Shown piece after piece: positions 1-12,818 of a stretch of 64,000 nucleotides of DNA. The stretch covers positions 5,467,710-5,531,709 of the forward strand of contig NC_050473.1 of assembly GCF_013373865.1 (NCBI RefSeq), in the 5' to 3' direction. The position numbers and the translations under genes were made by a program. The notes beneath the pieces were generated by a model, which made no database searches, was not told the origin of the DNA, and was given only the letters and a program-made list of their open reading frames with translations. How positions within the stretch are numbered: position 1 is the stretch's first letter; each line of letters starts with the position of its first letter. Origin of the DNA: Monomorium pharaonis (Eukaryota > Arthropoda > Insecta > Hymenoptera > Formicidae).

Positions 1-2640
1 CGCGCGAGCCCACCGCGAGAGAAGGAGGTATGGATCGCGGTAGGATTTACTTACGGCCACGCGCGCAGATCGAGTAACATTATCAACGCGTTTTATCTTT
101 TTCCATTTGATAACTTAATTATTACAGCCTTGGGTCCGAAAGTGTTAGCCGATCAATTGCGGTAAACACAGGGGAGCTAATCTTACGAGCCGAAAGTTGA
201 TTAAAGCGTGCGATAAATCAAATTTAACAAATTGTTTCGATTCCCCCCGTGCCTTTTACGCAAATATTAAAAATTATCTGCAGAGGAGTGGCCGTGTGTC
301 ACGCCAGAAATTTGCCATTTATTAAACGCGCGGTTTCTCTCGGTACTGCCGGCCAAGGCTGCTTTATGTCTTCGCACACGCAACTTTGTAGAATTAACCG
401 GCTAAAATTAATCACCTTATAAATACGCCGTAATATTACGTTTAATGTTACGGCCCCCGCAATGGGTGCGTGTGTCATGTATCCGGTTAATTTTATCGCT
501 AAAATGCTATACCGTATTTTACGGGTATCGAGCTCGGGAAATAACTAGAAACTTATGCGATTTGCATTCGTTACTCGCGCACGTGTAGCTGCGTGCTTTT
601 GGTCGAGCGCTATAAATATTTGGATCAAAAATTGCATCGTGTCGTCCCCACTTTCGCGATGGCGAGGTCATCGTAGATCGATCGCGCGTTCAAACATGCG
701 TATCTTTTTTTTACTTGCCATACGATGGCAACACAATATTTTTGCCGCGCAGATTTATATCGTTGATAGGATTGGAGATGATTTCAGAGACCGAAATCTC
801 ATCTCAAATACGGTTTTCTGACGGGAAGTTAGAAAAAAAATAGTCCAATGTTATGTCTTTCCGCTAGATCTTATATATCCGATAAACAATCTGTTGTTTT
901 CTTCCTCAATTCGGTTCTTTAACCCGTTAAGTCTTTAACCTAGATCCCTTTTTAAGTTTTAAACAAGATAATTTAAATTCATCGCGTAATATCTTCATAG
1001 CCGAGAAGACACCATTACTATCATGAAAGATAAAGAAACAATTTGTGTTCGCTGCCATCACTAAATAATAGAAAGATACGCGTGATCGTTTGAAGTTTGA
1101 AATATATACGAAGAAAATTATCGCTTAAAATTTAATTCATAGTAACGGGACAATATTGGCACTTAGAAAAATTTTACTATAATTTTAATAAAATTTTCAT
1201 AAAACTTAGTCAGATTTTAGTCAAGTTTAATAACACTATTATATATATTATAGAATTTTTTTTATAGAATAGGTTAACTTTATAGTGCTGTAGATAAATT
1301 TTCAGCCAAATGCTAATTTAAATTTAATGTAATTATTATTAAAATTTTGATAAATTAAATTCTACAAGATTTTATATTACATGTACATTATGTAATATTA
1401 TTATTGTTTATATTATGTACATTATGCATAAGTTTGGTTAGTGTATTTTAGTATCTATAAAATTGGATAAGTATTTAAAAAATCTTAATTATATGAATAA
1501 ATGTCCATCCAAATAATTACTCTGCTTCAAGATTAATTTTTGCTAAAATTATAATAAAATTGTTCTAAATCCATGTTGTCTCTAATGCGATGTGAACTAT
1601 TAATTTTATAAGAAAAACTTACGTAATTATTACAGTTTAGATTTTTAATTGCTATATATTTTGTTACATGGGCGTAGAAATGTGCGTTCTATTATGCGTC
1701 CCTTTTTCGGTCGAAAAGTTGCCATTTTTCTATGGAACAGTTATCTCACACAAATAATTAATTACTTCACCTTCTTTGTCCTGTCAATAGATGGCACGAA
1801 CAGTGAAATGATACATTCCCGAACTTCTTTCCGCACGCTATCTCATTATTACATTTGTATATGTGCTATCTCGCGGCATGTATACAGCAATTTATACGAA
1901 TTTTTGCAATTACCTTTTTTATTGCTTTTATTGCAAAACTAATTTTACCTAACCTGTCAATTTTTTTCTAAACAGAATTCAACGACTTCCTACGCATTTG
2001 TAACAAAAATATAGTTCGTGCAATTTGTACGGTTCGGCTATTGCCTTCTTATGCAGGTGAATGCACTCGTAAGCAATAGCCAACTTCCCGCACTTGTTGC
2101 ACAATATACAATTTCATTATTGTTTTGATAAAAAATGTTTATAATTACCAAAATTTAATGTTTATAGTTATTTTTTAGTATTAATTATATTTATAATTGT
2201 TTTAACCATGCAAATTATAACCTATTATGTTATGTTGTTATGTAAATAGTAAACAAATTTTTAAGCTAAAGTTACATTTATTATAACTGCGTTACATTTA
2301 TTTTTACTATCCACGTCTTGATATTTTATTAATAAAAATTAATTAAAATTATAAATATTACAATAAAATTTTTCTTGCAGTTGGTAGAATTATAAAAATA
2401 AGATAATTATTATTAATATTATTAGTATTTAGTTATTATTAACATTATTAATAAGAATAATAACAAAAAAATGAAGCTCCTAACCATAATTATTTTATCA
2501 TATAATCATATTCACAAATATGAAACACTTCTCTCGGTGTATGACCTCAAGAGCGCGAAATATATACAATTGCATAGATATTTAACATGATAACGAAAAA
2601 GCGATCTCATCAGGCTCAAGATTCGCGACGCTCTCTAAAA
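1..2640. other. Anonymous non-coding stretch, 5' end of window
   Basis: The first 550 bases have moderate GC content. The sequence then becomes strongly AT-rich from about 830 to 2580. The only open frames are short (88 and 97 codons), begin in unremarkable context and read as low-complexity or stop-limited AT-rich sequence. I see no splice-flanked exon, RNA gene or transposase motif here. It is probably intronic or intergenic. Confidence 0.6.
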
Positions 2641-2690
2641 TTTATGGTGAAGGTTCTTCTCTCCCCCCCCCCTTCCCTCTCAACGTCTTG

Positions 2691-2761
<71 letters not shown>
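2691..2761. repeat. (CT)n microsatellite
   Basis: About 70 bases of nearly pure CT repeat with two CTTT interruptions, preceded by a run of C at 2663-2672. The open frames here on both strands (Ser/Leu-rich and Glu/Arg-rich) are translations of the repeat and not genes. Confidence 0.97.
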
Positions 2762-4186
2762 GTATTCTTTAATCGTCACGGGTGACAGTAAAACGCTTGT
2801 CGGACGCCTTCGCCCAGCACCGAGTGATGTCACAAAGAAGACGCTGTATGTTACACCACCGATGGAGATTTGACGGAACCCGACGATGCCGGCGCGGTGA
2901 CGGCGGCAGTGAGGGCAGCCAAAGCAAGGGGGGGGGGGAAGGACGATGCGGACTCTCTCGCACACAGCGGAGCAGCGTAACCTCGAAAACGGAGGCGTGC
3001 CCGTACCGCCGTCGTGCCGTCGTTGGAGAGGGGCCGGCACGTTACACATATTTGAGGTCAGGAGATATAAATAAATGCTAATATCAACAGGCGCTGGGGC
3101 CAGTTTGATATCCGAAGCCTCGTTTCGGTCGACTTGCGCGCACACACACAGCTGGCCTCTTCCCCTCCGTCTTCGAATCCGTCTAGGACTTCTTTTCGAG
3201 CGGATTTCGACAATGCGTAACGGCACACGCACTCTTTGTCTCGTTTACCCTTAATTAGGGGCTCCAGCTGGAGCTCGTACAGCGTAATTAATTGCGCGCG
3301 TGATCGTTACGACCCCATTATATTTCTTATCACGTTATACAGCTGACAAATTGGGGACTTTCGATAATTGTATGCTGGCTTTAAGTAACATGAACAATTA
3401 GTGTTAGTTTATTTTACAAGATTGATTACTAAACGAAGAACTTTACATGTTTATAATTTTGATTTACTGAATACTTTTCTCTTCGTATTTTGTTCGAGGT
3501 GATGGGATTGCTATGACTTCACACACCAAAATACGTACACATGAACCCGCGTACGCGTATATGTAATGCTGATTAAGAGTTAAATGTACAGATTTTAAAA
3601 GTGACTGATAAATGCGAAAATTTTACTGACAAGACATTTTCATGCAAAATAAAACTCGGTAAGTTACATAAAAGTTATGTAACTGGCAAGTTCGATAGAT
3701 AAAGTGGAGATAACTTTTCGATGCTCTTCGATTGTTTGAGTTAAATTTAAAAGCGAATTAAATGCATACGAATTTATATCGGTCGCAAATAAAAAGCTAA
3801 ATGATTTTTAATAAAGTGTTAAAAATTTTAACGTGTTAATTTCGGTTTCGTAACGTAATGCTTTTATAATGGGAGCGAAATTATTCACAAAGAACTAGAT
3901 TGCCATAGTTCTGCAGCAAGATGCGATTGGCGATTTGCAAGCCTTATCGTACATCTTTATCGCGCAATCTATTTCTCTGGAGATCAAAACGCTTGCCGCT
4001 ATGCAATCAGTGCTCTAATAGCTGCGAGGAACATCTAACAGTATCTCTTTGTTTCGCCCGAATGCACAAGACTAGATTTATTTTAAAACTAATAAATGTG
4101 ACATTTATGAAGATAATCCTACAAATAATTAAAAATAATTATACTGAGATAAAACCGATGTAACATAAAATAAAAACGGTTTCTCT
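2762..4186. other. GC-rich block then AT-rich spacer, no gene
   Basis: 2780-3330 is CpG-rich and holds a G run at 2928-2938. A perfect 14-bp palindrome with a central CAGCTG E-box lies at 3261-3274. A small hairpin with 10-bp perfect arms lies at 3662-3684. The rest is AT-rich. No open frame shows residues of a known family. Confidence 0.5.
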
Positions 4187-4195
4187 CCCCCCCCC

Positions 4196-4197
<2 letters not shown>

Positions 4198-4276
<79 letters not shown>
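4198..4276. repeat. (CT)n microsatellite, 78 bp
   Basis: An essentially uninterrupted CT array preceded by a ten-base C run at 4187-4196. It is one of the longest pure dinucleotide tracts in the window. Confidence 0.98.
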
Positions 4277-4279
<3 letters not shown>

Positions 4280-5514
4280 ACATTTATCGTTATTCTTTTA
4301 ATATAATTTTGTTTAATAATAAGTACACACAAAAAACTTAATTTATTAATTTTCTTTTTATGCGTTATACCTAATTATTTTTATTGTCTTAAAACATTTA
4401 TTTAAAATATATGCGAACGAAAAATCCATAACTTTTTTATATCTATTTTTTTAAACTAAAAAAACTTTAAAATAGTTCCGAGTACGTAATGTCTCGCGCT
4501 CGAGGGAATAGTATCCCAGGGCGTCTAATTAATTAATAATGTCATTAAGAAATTTTTTTTAATCTCATAGAACTCTTGATGAAGCTTGAAAATGATTTCC
4601 ATCCGACTCGTCCTTAATACACATGTAGGGCCCCCGATCAAAATAGACCATCGTTAAAAGGCTGTTTATTACTCATCCACCTAGATTACGTATCGATTCA
4701 GATTGCTATCTTGGCACCTCGCGACGGCTCAGATATTCCGCGTCCATGGCGCGTGTCCGCTAATCCGGAGGAAGGATGCATCGAAGGGGGGTCGGTCGGG
4801 TCCCACATGACCACTCGCCGGGCGAATTACGTACGCGAGCGTATGTATGTATGTATAACGACTTATCTACGTAACCTACTCCACTTGCACTCCGCCGTCC
4901 ATTCGTCCGTCTGTCCGTCCGTCCGTCCGCCGGGAATGCGCTTCCTCGTTACACACAAACGCACCTACACGGTATCCTATCGATCGCTTACGTTACCTGG
5001 ATACGGGAATTGCCTGGATACACTTTATCATCTCCTTTCAGTTTCGCCTTTCGTAGCCCGTAAACCGTCGGCGAGAGATAACGCCCTCCCCCCCTCTTTC
5101 CCCCGCGCATTTATCAGCGGTTCGCACTCACACGCGGTTCAACCGAGTGCGAGCGCATGCATGCTACGTTGATCTTCAGAAGCCGGTCGATCTCAAATTC
5201 CTGTCTTTATCGGACGTATCAGATGTATCGGCAAATTTCTTGTTTCGAGTATTATCTGAATTATAATCGATTTGAGTAAATTAAGCTTTTACACAGAAGG
5301 AACAACGTATCAAATCAATATCACTCATTAAAACTAATATTATTTAACGATCATTGTTTTATATATAAGTGAGAAATTATATTCTTACTTGTATGTATAT
5401 AAAATAATGATAATATTACTTTTTAGCAATATTACTTTTACTTTTAAATAATTTACTCTTACAGAATTTTATTATTTTCATGAAGTTTCATAAAAAGTAT
5501 TTTCTTATTTCAAT
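4277..5514. other. No gene seen; includes GTAT and GTCC short tandem repeats
   Basis: AT-rich to about 4480, then moderately GC-rich at 4620-5210. (GTAT)n lies at 4841-4857 and an imperfect (GTCC)n at 4904-4930. A 153-codon open frame spans 4711-5172, but its first codon is TTG and it runs through the tetranucleotide repeat. I do not call it a gene. Confidence 0.5.
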
Positions 5515-5760
5515 ATTAGAATAGTCATTTAAAGACAGACTATATAATATATGATTATTTTAATAATAATAATATTAAAAATTTTTGGTTTAAAAATATC
5601 TTCTATTTGATCACAATTAATGAAGATTATTATTGAATAATGGAAATTTTTTTTTAACTATACAGAATTTTTTTGTGTAAGCAAATTATGACTATTTAAC
5701 GGTATATGTAATCTTATTTCAAGATTTAACATTTTGAAAATAAAGATATTCATAAAGTAA
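5515..5760 (+). repeat. Dispersed AT-rich repeat, family VI copy a
   Basis: This stretch resembles 40961-41160 and 63036-63250 in the same order: a 'ttggttt' block, a tract containing 'attattattgaataat', a poly-T run, 'gtaagcaaattatg', and an end like 'aataaaaatatt'. It is not a palindrome and has no coding capacity. It is probably a fragment of an old interspersed element. Ends are approximate. Confidence 0.5.
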
Positions 5761-5894
5761 GAATGTTTTTGTTTTCTGTGTTTATATTGCAATTTTGCTT
5801 GTCGACTTTTTCAGCTGTTTGCAGCAATGTACTACAAAAAAAAATGGAATAGTTTAGAATAACCAAATATATTTTGTTTAGAATATTGGTACAA

Positions 5895-6062
5895 TATTTG
5901 TGCAATAGTAAATATTAGCAAACACAATAATAAACAACCGTTTGATAATAATGAGAAAAAGTTTTTTTTTAAAGGAATTTAGTTTAATTGATTTTTGTTG
6001 TTTATATTAACTGAATATTTAATTGAAATTATTTCACTTGGGTTTCAAGTAGTAACTATTAT
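5895..6062 (+). repeat. Palindromic repeat, family II, degraded copy
   Basis: The segment at about 6015-6060 matches the right arm of the family II elements at 56542-56766 and 59496-59724 ('aatatttaattgaaattatttca', then a diverged 'ttattacc'-like end). Upstream 5910-5960 has remnants of the opposite arm ('tttgataataatga'). It abuts the family I element that begins at 6081. Confidence 0.4.
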
Positions 6063-6080
6063 CTAGGCTTAACTGTTGTT

Positions 6081-6194
6081 ACTCTGTAAATTTTTTAGAG
6101 TGAAACATTACTCTAAAAGAGTGAAAATCGAACATATCTAAGTTCGATTTTCACTCTTTTAATGTAATGTTTCATTCTAGGAAATTTAGAGAGT
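6081..6194. mobile_element. Palindromic MITE-like element, family I copy a
   Basis: The left arm 6081-6133 and the reverse complement of the right arm 6142-6194 agree at 47 of 53 positions, separated by an 8-base loop. The ends read ACTCT...AGAGT, and arms contain internal CACTCTTTTAGAGTG-like mini-palindromes. There is no coding capacity. Related arms occur at 32177-32327, 34748-34772 and 46325-46440. A non-autonomous fold-back DNA transposon is the best explanation. The flanks share only 'gtt', so no target-site duplication is proved. Confidence 0.8.
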
Positions 6195-9144
6195 GTTATC
6201 AAACTTGTTTTAGTGTATCTTTGCAAAAAATGTGGCATATCGTTGCAAATTATTGCTGAGTCTGCCTTGATAGAGAAGCGCGAGGGAAATTGATTTGCGC
6301 GTTTTAATAAGCGTTCAGCATCTGACACGGTACAAATTACCTAAGGAATGCTCTCCGCAAACGGAGATTATGACATACATTGCAGAAACGCGGGCACGTA
6401 CCGCGTGCACGTGCCGCGATAGCAATTCCCTTCCTGGAACGCGTAGCGCGATTGCAGCCACGTTCTGATCTTGTACAGGCCGAACGTGCGCGAATGATGA
6501 TTCCGCGTGAAAATTACATCATCCGGAAATAACCCACTTGCTGGCGCTCGGCAGCATTGGCATGAAAAATTTCGTTTCTCGCGTATTTTTGCGACCTCCC
6601 GGAATGGCTTGGACCTGGACCCAGGCGAATTCGTCCTCAAACAACAGCAGAGCATATGGGCACACGCTGCTCTGTGATAGAAGAGGAATCTCTCTCTCTC
6701 TCTCTCTCTCTCTCTCGCGTGCGCACGCGGCTGGCACCAGTGGCGGCTGATCGTTTCGATCGATCCGGCGGCAGCGGCGGCTCCGTCCCTGACCTAAGCC
6801 ACGCGCGTTTTATTCCGTCAGTCCAGGAATTCCAGTTCGCGAGACACTCGAGATGTCAATCTCGCTCGCGTCTCGCGGGAGATTCGCCCGCCAATCGTGG
6901 GCGCGTCCCGCGCGCACGAGGACGTCTCCGCTATAGTTGCACTCCGATTTAAATAATGCGATATTTCGCATTCAAGTCCTGCGGCATATGCGATACGTCG
7001 CTTCCGAGTTCGCTCGTCCATGAAGCGTTATAAATCTCGCGGATGTCGTCAATGTTATTACCTGCTCCCCCCCCCCCCGCCGTTTTCTGCTTAAATGAAG
7101 CAGATTTCTTTAATGTGAGATTCTTCTACTGTTAAATTTGTAATGTCGAATTGTCCTATTCGAATCATTTATTTAAAGATGTGCACGTCACATTTCAAAG
7201 TATTACAAGAAATTTTTAATTCTTACTGATTGTTTTATTATTACGTTTGAATGTCTCTGTAAAATTTGAAACTAATTTTGTATTTAGTTAAAATGTTATT
7301 TAATTTTTTATTTCTTTATTCTTGATTCTTATGCAAAATCGCGTTTTGTAAAACTTATTTGTAATACTTATTATAAATTTGATGAGGAAGTAGCATTACA
7401 ATTGAATCAAATTTTTGTACCAATAACATTCTAATAAATATTTGTGTAAAAAGTTTATGTGTACCCTCTTGGGCATTAAAAAATTATTTATCTAAAACTA
7501 AAATAGAGTCGTTTTCGCTGTCATTATATATGTTATTATAAGCCGAATTTTTTTCTGTATTGGTTTTAGAGTCAAAAATTCAGATATTATGATTAAAATT
7601 TTTTGTTTTGTCTTGCCATTGATTTTGGACAAAAAAATAACAAATCTAAAAAGCCTTCAGTTTTTGAATTTTAATAATTTCTAGCTGATATTATAGAGCA
7701 AAAATCCTTAAATAGAACAATGGATTAAATAATTTATCTTGAGAAATGTATTAAATTTGACAAAAATTTAATTCATCCTTTATTAATCGCATATATATTA
7801 ATATGAACCTCGTTTACTTTGAAATCATAGAAATAGGTTGGCAAGATATAGTTGTTTTTTTAATTGCATGTGTTTTATTAAAATAGTAAATTTCGACACA
7901 TGAAAGTTAAAAATAACAAAATATCTAATTCAAGGAATTGATTTAAATTCGATCTCTTACGTTAGAGCAAGTATGTCTTCATCAAATTTTCGTTTATAAA
8001 ATTTGAAATCGAGAGAACCATTATTTATAAACTCATCGATTATGTGATCTTAAGTCGTCAATACCTCTTTTAGTCACGCCAAGAATTTTTATGATCCACA
8101 ACATAATTTTTTATGCATATCTGTAAACATATATAAGGTTTGTTGTACGATAAATAATAAATACGTTCAGATAAAGCAGAAGAATTTTTAGATAAATAAC
8201 TCTGAAGATTGGGGAGAGAGAAGGATTTTTAAGTTGATGAGATTTACATTTCTATTTCGCCAAAAGTTCTACTTGGAAATTCAATTCGCGAATCGCTGTC
8301 CCTATGGCGAAACCGTTCAAAGTGCGAATTAATCAACGTGTTTCTGTGCCAAAAATCGCATGGACGAAAATGAATACACGCGTAACCAATGCGAGCATAC
8401 GGTTTATATCGTAGGCACGCAGCTAATTTTTCGGCCGCGAGTACGCGCGACACGGCGCGTCGGATCGACGCTCCGCTGGCCTGGTTCCGTTGCTAAACTG
8501 CCCTCGAGATATAGAAACTGTTAATCTGTTAACCTACCTGCCTATAACGCGCCCGCGATCTCCATAGTGTTAGTGGTATCGAGCGACCTAGACGTCCGCC
8601 CTGCATGACGATCCTGACGACCCGAGTCGTCGTTGCACCGGCCAACGAGATCTCGTGCTTGTAGGATACTTATGTGTCGTGCGTGTACATATTATATGTA
8701 CGTACGTGCGGACACGCTTATATGCTTATGTGCGTGTGCAGTTTCGCGCCGATTTTACGACAGTCGCTAATGTAAAACGTCGTGCGTCTCCGCAGCGACA
8801 AGATAAAAAGTTTTTATCGTCCGGCAGAAGCCGATTAGGAGAACCGCACGCTTCTTCGTACGCTACTCGCGATCTATCTAAAAAATTCTAATCTACTTTA
8901 TGTCTTTTCTGCAAAGTATTACAACACGAGCTTTTACGAACGGATGCGGCGTAACCGCGCTTAATTACGTTCTGTCCTTGACCGACTGCACCTTCCCTCG
9001 GTTTATCATACACGTAATGAATGCGAGGCTGCTCATTTTTTTTAATGGAAGGAAAATGTGTCTGTAAATTGAACTTCTGTAATAGAGTCTAAGGAAATAG
9101 CGATTCAGATTCTCCAGGATCCAATTTTCCCCGAGGTTATTAAT
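6195..9144. other. No gene seen; two CpG-rich blocks separated by AT-rich DNA
   Basis: 6290-7080 and 8440-8900 are CpG-rich. 7080-8430 is AT-rich. The open frames (67-98 codons) overlap each other on both strands in the GC-rich parts, as expected by chance. A poly-C run lies at 7067-7078. No splice-supported exon was recognised. Confidence 0.5.
6690..6716. repeat. (CT)n microsatellite
   Basis: 27 bases of pure CT ending at a CGCGTGCGCACGCG alternating purine-pyrimidine stretch at 6715-6729 that could adopt Z-DNA. Confidence 0.95.
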
Positions 9145-9245
9145 CACGAGGAGAATTTTCTCTTAGTATTTGCCCTCGAAATCACGATAGTCGTGAGTGG
9201 ATTTCGAAGAATTTTATTAAAATAAAATTTAATCAAACTAGTTTA
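9145..9245. repeat. Dispersed repeat, family V-like arm
   Basis: The order 'ttttctcttag', 'gatagtcgtgagtggatttcgaag', 'aattttatta' parallels the family V elements at 50446-50621, 57052-57130 and 61706-61871. A second inverted copy of 'aattttctcttag' with the neighbouring 'cacgagga' occurs at about 9846-9890 in the opposite orientation. The two may be the ends of a larger element of about 740 bp. Confidence 0.4.
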
Positions 9246-12200
9246 TCTTTTAATAATCTAAAATTTACTAAAATTTTATCAAATTTTACTAACAAAGAAA
9301 GATTCAGGTGTATGTGAAAAGTTCAATATTAAAATATAAAATTTGATGTCATAATATGTAACATGCAGGATGCCAATAGGTCAAAGGGTTGAATTTTTTT
9401 TCTTTATTTGAAATTAACTGATTATATTTTTTTCCTAAATAATAATTTTTTCGTGTTTTTTGTTTTATGAGTCTACAAAACAAAACAAATTTAAAAAAAA
9501 TGAAATGAATTATTTAAAGAGATCAAAACGCGTTGAATTAAAATATATTGTTTATTAAAAACTACAAGTTTTAAAGATTTTAGATATTATTGCTAGATTC
9601 TGCTAGTCGTTTATTGTAATATTTTTGTTATACATGCAATCATTCCAACCTATATAATCTCGTAATTTCAACTCTGATTCATTGGCACTTTAATGTAAAA
9701 AATAATTCAAATACTGCAGATCATTTCTACGACATAAAAATCTTAATGTATCGAACTTTCCAAAATCCGCGATCCGTAAAAATCTAATAAAATTCTTTAA
9801 AGTTCCCGTTCTTTCACTATTACGCCGGTGACGTCGAAGGTAGAAAATTCTAAGAGAAAATTTCCTCCTCCGCGATTCCTCGTGTTAATTAAGTGACCGT
9901 GTTGAACGTCACAGTTATCGCACTCGTCGATTATACGACGCGCGACACCCGCTGAAATGTGCACGGCCGCGTTACACTTCTGAGTCATCGACGACGGCCG
10001 GCCGTATCGGTCGAGCGAAATGTGCCACTCGTCCGCCGCTGCCACCGCGAGAGAAGAACGGCGACGGGGTCAATCTATGCGCATAGATTGTCGCGCCGGC
10101 GGGATTCCCTTCCTCGCTGGATCACCGTCGTGATAATAGACAACGAACGCTCGATCGCTGGGGATCTCGTTCCTGCCGGAACGGGAACGGGACGGTCGTC
10201 CGTCCGTCCGTTTTGTAGTGGGGCACTATCTTTCCGTCGTTTTTCCTCCCACTAAGTGAGACATTGCTCTCTATAGAACGAGAACGCAGGTGACGGGTCA
10301 CCGGCAGGCTATTTACCTACTTTAACCTGCCTACCTCGCGCCTACCTACTTCGCCCCTTCCCCTGCCTGCTTCTCCTCCTCTTTCTTTCTTTCCTTTATC
10401 TTCGATAATACCCCGACGCTATCTCGCCTGTATCGTGATTTTTGAAGGACCGATTGTCATTCGTGTCGGTTTACGTATCTGATACGCTTGGCACAGATTT
10501 TGCGTAACTGTGAGAGATGACGGAGCGGCGAAGGACGCGGTCATCACCGAACATCACCGCTAGAACGAAATTACGAAATCGCCCCGGATTTTGCGGCTGT
10601 GGCCATATAATTATGGCACAGGTTTGTCGGCCACTTAATACATTTTTAAAAATTATATTTTAATCAAACAAATAAATTGACGATTAATGAAGTGAGGACG
10701 CACGCGACGACGATAGAAATTAATTGCGGGCAGCAGAATAGTTACCAATTTACGATGCGCTTCGTAGAATCCGTGTGTGTGTGTACTCCGGTTAATGTGC
10801 GTTTAATGCACTTAATGTACTAAGTAATACACACTTAAACTAATAATGTATTTAAGTAACATAAGTACCACTTTACGGAGCCGATAACGGTGACGACGTT
10901 TCTTCTCCTCCTCCCTCCCCTTCCATGAGATGGAAGCGCGACGAACTAGCACTTCCATCATGCGCGCGCGTGATCCTTAACATAGTTGCATAAATCCAAC
11001 CGTGTCGAACCGCGAGATCACGTATACAGGGCATGTATGTATATATTCGCGTCCCGAGCCGCGGACCTCTCGTCGATTCTTCTCGCCAGATAAAGTCTCA
11101 ATTTTTCTTTATTCAGGCCGCGAAAGCGGGCCACGGTTCTCGAGCGACGTCTTAGACAAAGCGAGTCCTAAGTACGTAACGTTTAGCGCCTAACGGTATC
11201 ATCGCTAAGGGTATTTCACTTAAAGAATCGTAATACCGAAACGCATGATCGTTACGAGAGAAAGAGAAGGAGAGAGAGAGAGAGAGGCAGAGAGATCTAC
11301 TCTACATTCGGCACAACGTGGCGCTCGCTATAACAAAGAGACCAGTCGCCAGTGGAATTCTAGGAAACGTTTGCGGTTTCAAAATTTGACAGTCGGTCTG
11401 CCGCGAAAATCAGTTATCATCTCTCGTCGGCGACTCCTGTTTGCGTTACATTTTGCGAGTCCTTTTTCGTTGAGAGAGCATAGAATTGATCGGCCGAATA
11501 GGAATGGGCGCGTTCGCGAGATTCCTCGTTCGAACCAGCACGATGATCAGCTTTAACCGGCTTCGGCGCGAAACGGATGAAATATCGACTAAATATAACC
11601 GTGGCCAGAAACCGGTGGAAAAGAGGGGCAGACCAACACGGTGGGAGCCTCCGCGTTCCGAATGTAGGACATCGTCGTCTCGTCTTCGAGAAGATACATT
11701 CGAAGAGCTCGAGAGAGGGAGAGAGACATCCGATCGCGATACACGACCGATTCTCCTTCGCGAGGACGCGATTGAGCGTGGATGAAAACAAGGGTTGTTA
11801 CATTAGGGTATCGATCCGTCGAACGGTGTCGATATCGAAAGAAAATACCACTTTGCTTTTCCTTTTTTGAATGTTGAAGAGACACGTGGTAATATCGATT
11901 TCATTACTGTTTCGAAACCGTATTCTCATATTGGACATTTGTAAGATTCTCATACAGAATATTTATATAAGAGAAAAAGCTGAAAAAGAACCAAGAATGG
12001 AGCAATTGTCAAGATGAAAAAGAACATGTTGAGAATTATTAATAACAGATTAAAGAGAGAAAATTAGATTTTTATGCGGGAAAACAGACAGGTTATCGCG
12101 ATGTTATATCGATTACATTTGAACATGTCGACGCCGCGTGATTGTTATTTTTATATTCCTAATTACGACACACCGAGACTCGCGAGAAAGTAATTTCCGC

Positions 12201-12629
12201 CGTTAGAGAGAGATTATGCGGACGCGTTACGTCGACGTAAGTCCGCGCACTCGCGGGGAATCTACAATGTCTCGCTCCCCTATCGAATGCTCTTGCTGAT
12301 TCTCGTCCGTCGTTCGTGGTCGTTCGCGCGGCGTTCCTGTTTTGCCGTATTCTACTTAGAGCCGTACGACGGTTTGGCTCCTGCTTTCACTTCGGCGAAC
12401 ACTTTCGCCGCTTCGACGCCGCGTAGCGAAAAATCACGCAGCGCCAATTCGCAAGGACACACTCCACATTCGGATGAGAAATTGCTGGAGTCGAAATGAC
12501 AGGAGAACGAGGGCAGAATCCGTCGATTCTTTGGCTAACAATAGAAATGGAATAGAATTTATTTATTTACTTCAGTTTTTTACTGCAAAAATGAACATGG
12601 AATTTATAATGTTATTTAACATTACAAAC
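9246..12629. other. No gene seen; mosaic with a perfect palindrome and two CpG-rich blocks
   Basis: AT-rich to about 9780. CpG-rich at 9790-10300 and 10860-11900. A pyrimidine-rich tract with CCTA and CTTT motifs lies at 10310-10400. GA-rich DNA lies at 11262-11296. Overlapping open frames of 98-124 codons occur on both strands at 11245-11885 and share the same DNA in opposite directions. None carries a recognisable motif, so none is called. Confidence 0.45.
10071..10090. other. Perfect 20-bp palindrome
   Basis: CAATCTATGCGCATAGATTG reads identically on both strands, with no spacer. It sits in a CpG-rich block. It could be a dimeric transcription-factor site or chance; no matching factor is recognised. 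Confidence 0.85.
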
Positions 12630-12656
12630 CACACACACACACACACACACACACAC
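12630..12656. repeat. (CA)n microsatellite
   Basis: About 13 uninterrupted CA units. Confidence 0.97.
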
Positions 12657-12818
12657 GTCCATCCGTAACTTGAACTTAAAAACTATATCTATTACTTACC
12701 ATGACTTTGTTTTATTATATAATCTTATTTTATTAGTTTAATCTTTGCCTTTAACATGTACATCTCTGAGCTATATTACATTTTCTTATCACATTGGTAC
12801 AATATTGCCAAAGATTTC

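Noticed and set aside
4711..5172. 153-codon open frame
   Set aside because: First codon is TTG; passes through GTAT and GTCC repeats; no motif.
11245..11885. Five overlapping frames of 97-124 codons on both strands
   Set aside because: Mutual overlap in CpG-rich DNA is what low stop-codon density produces; none has family residues.
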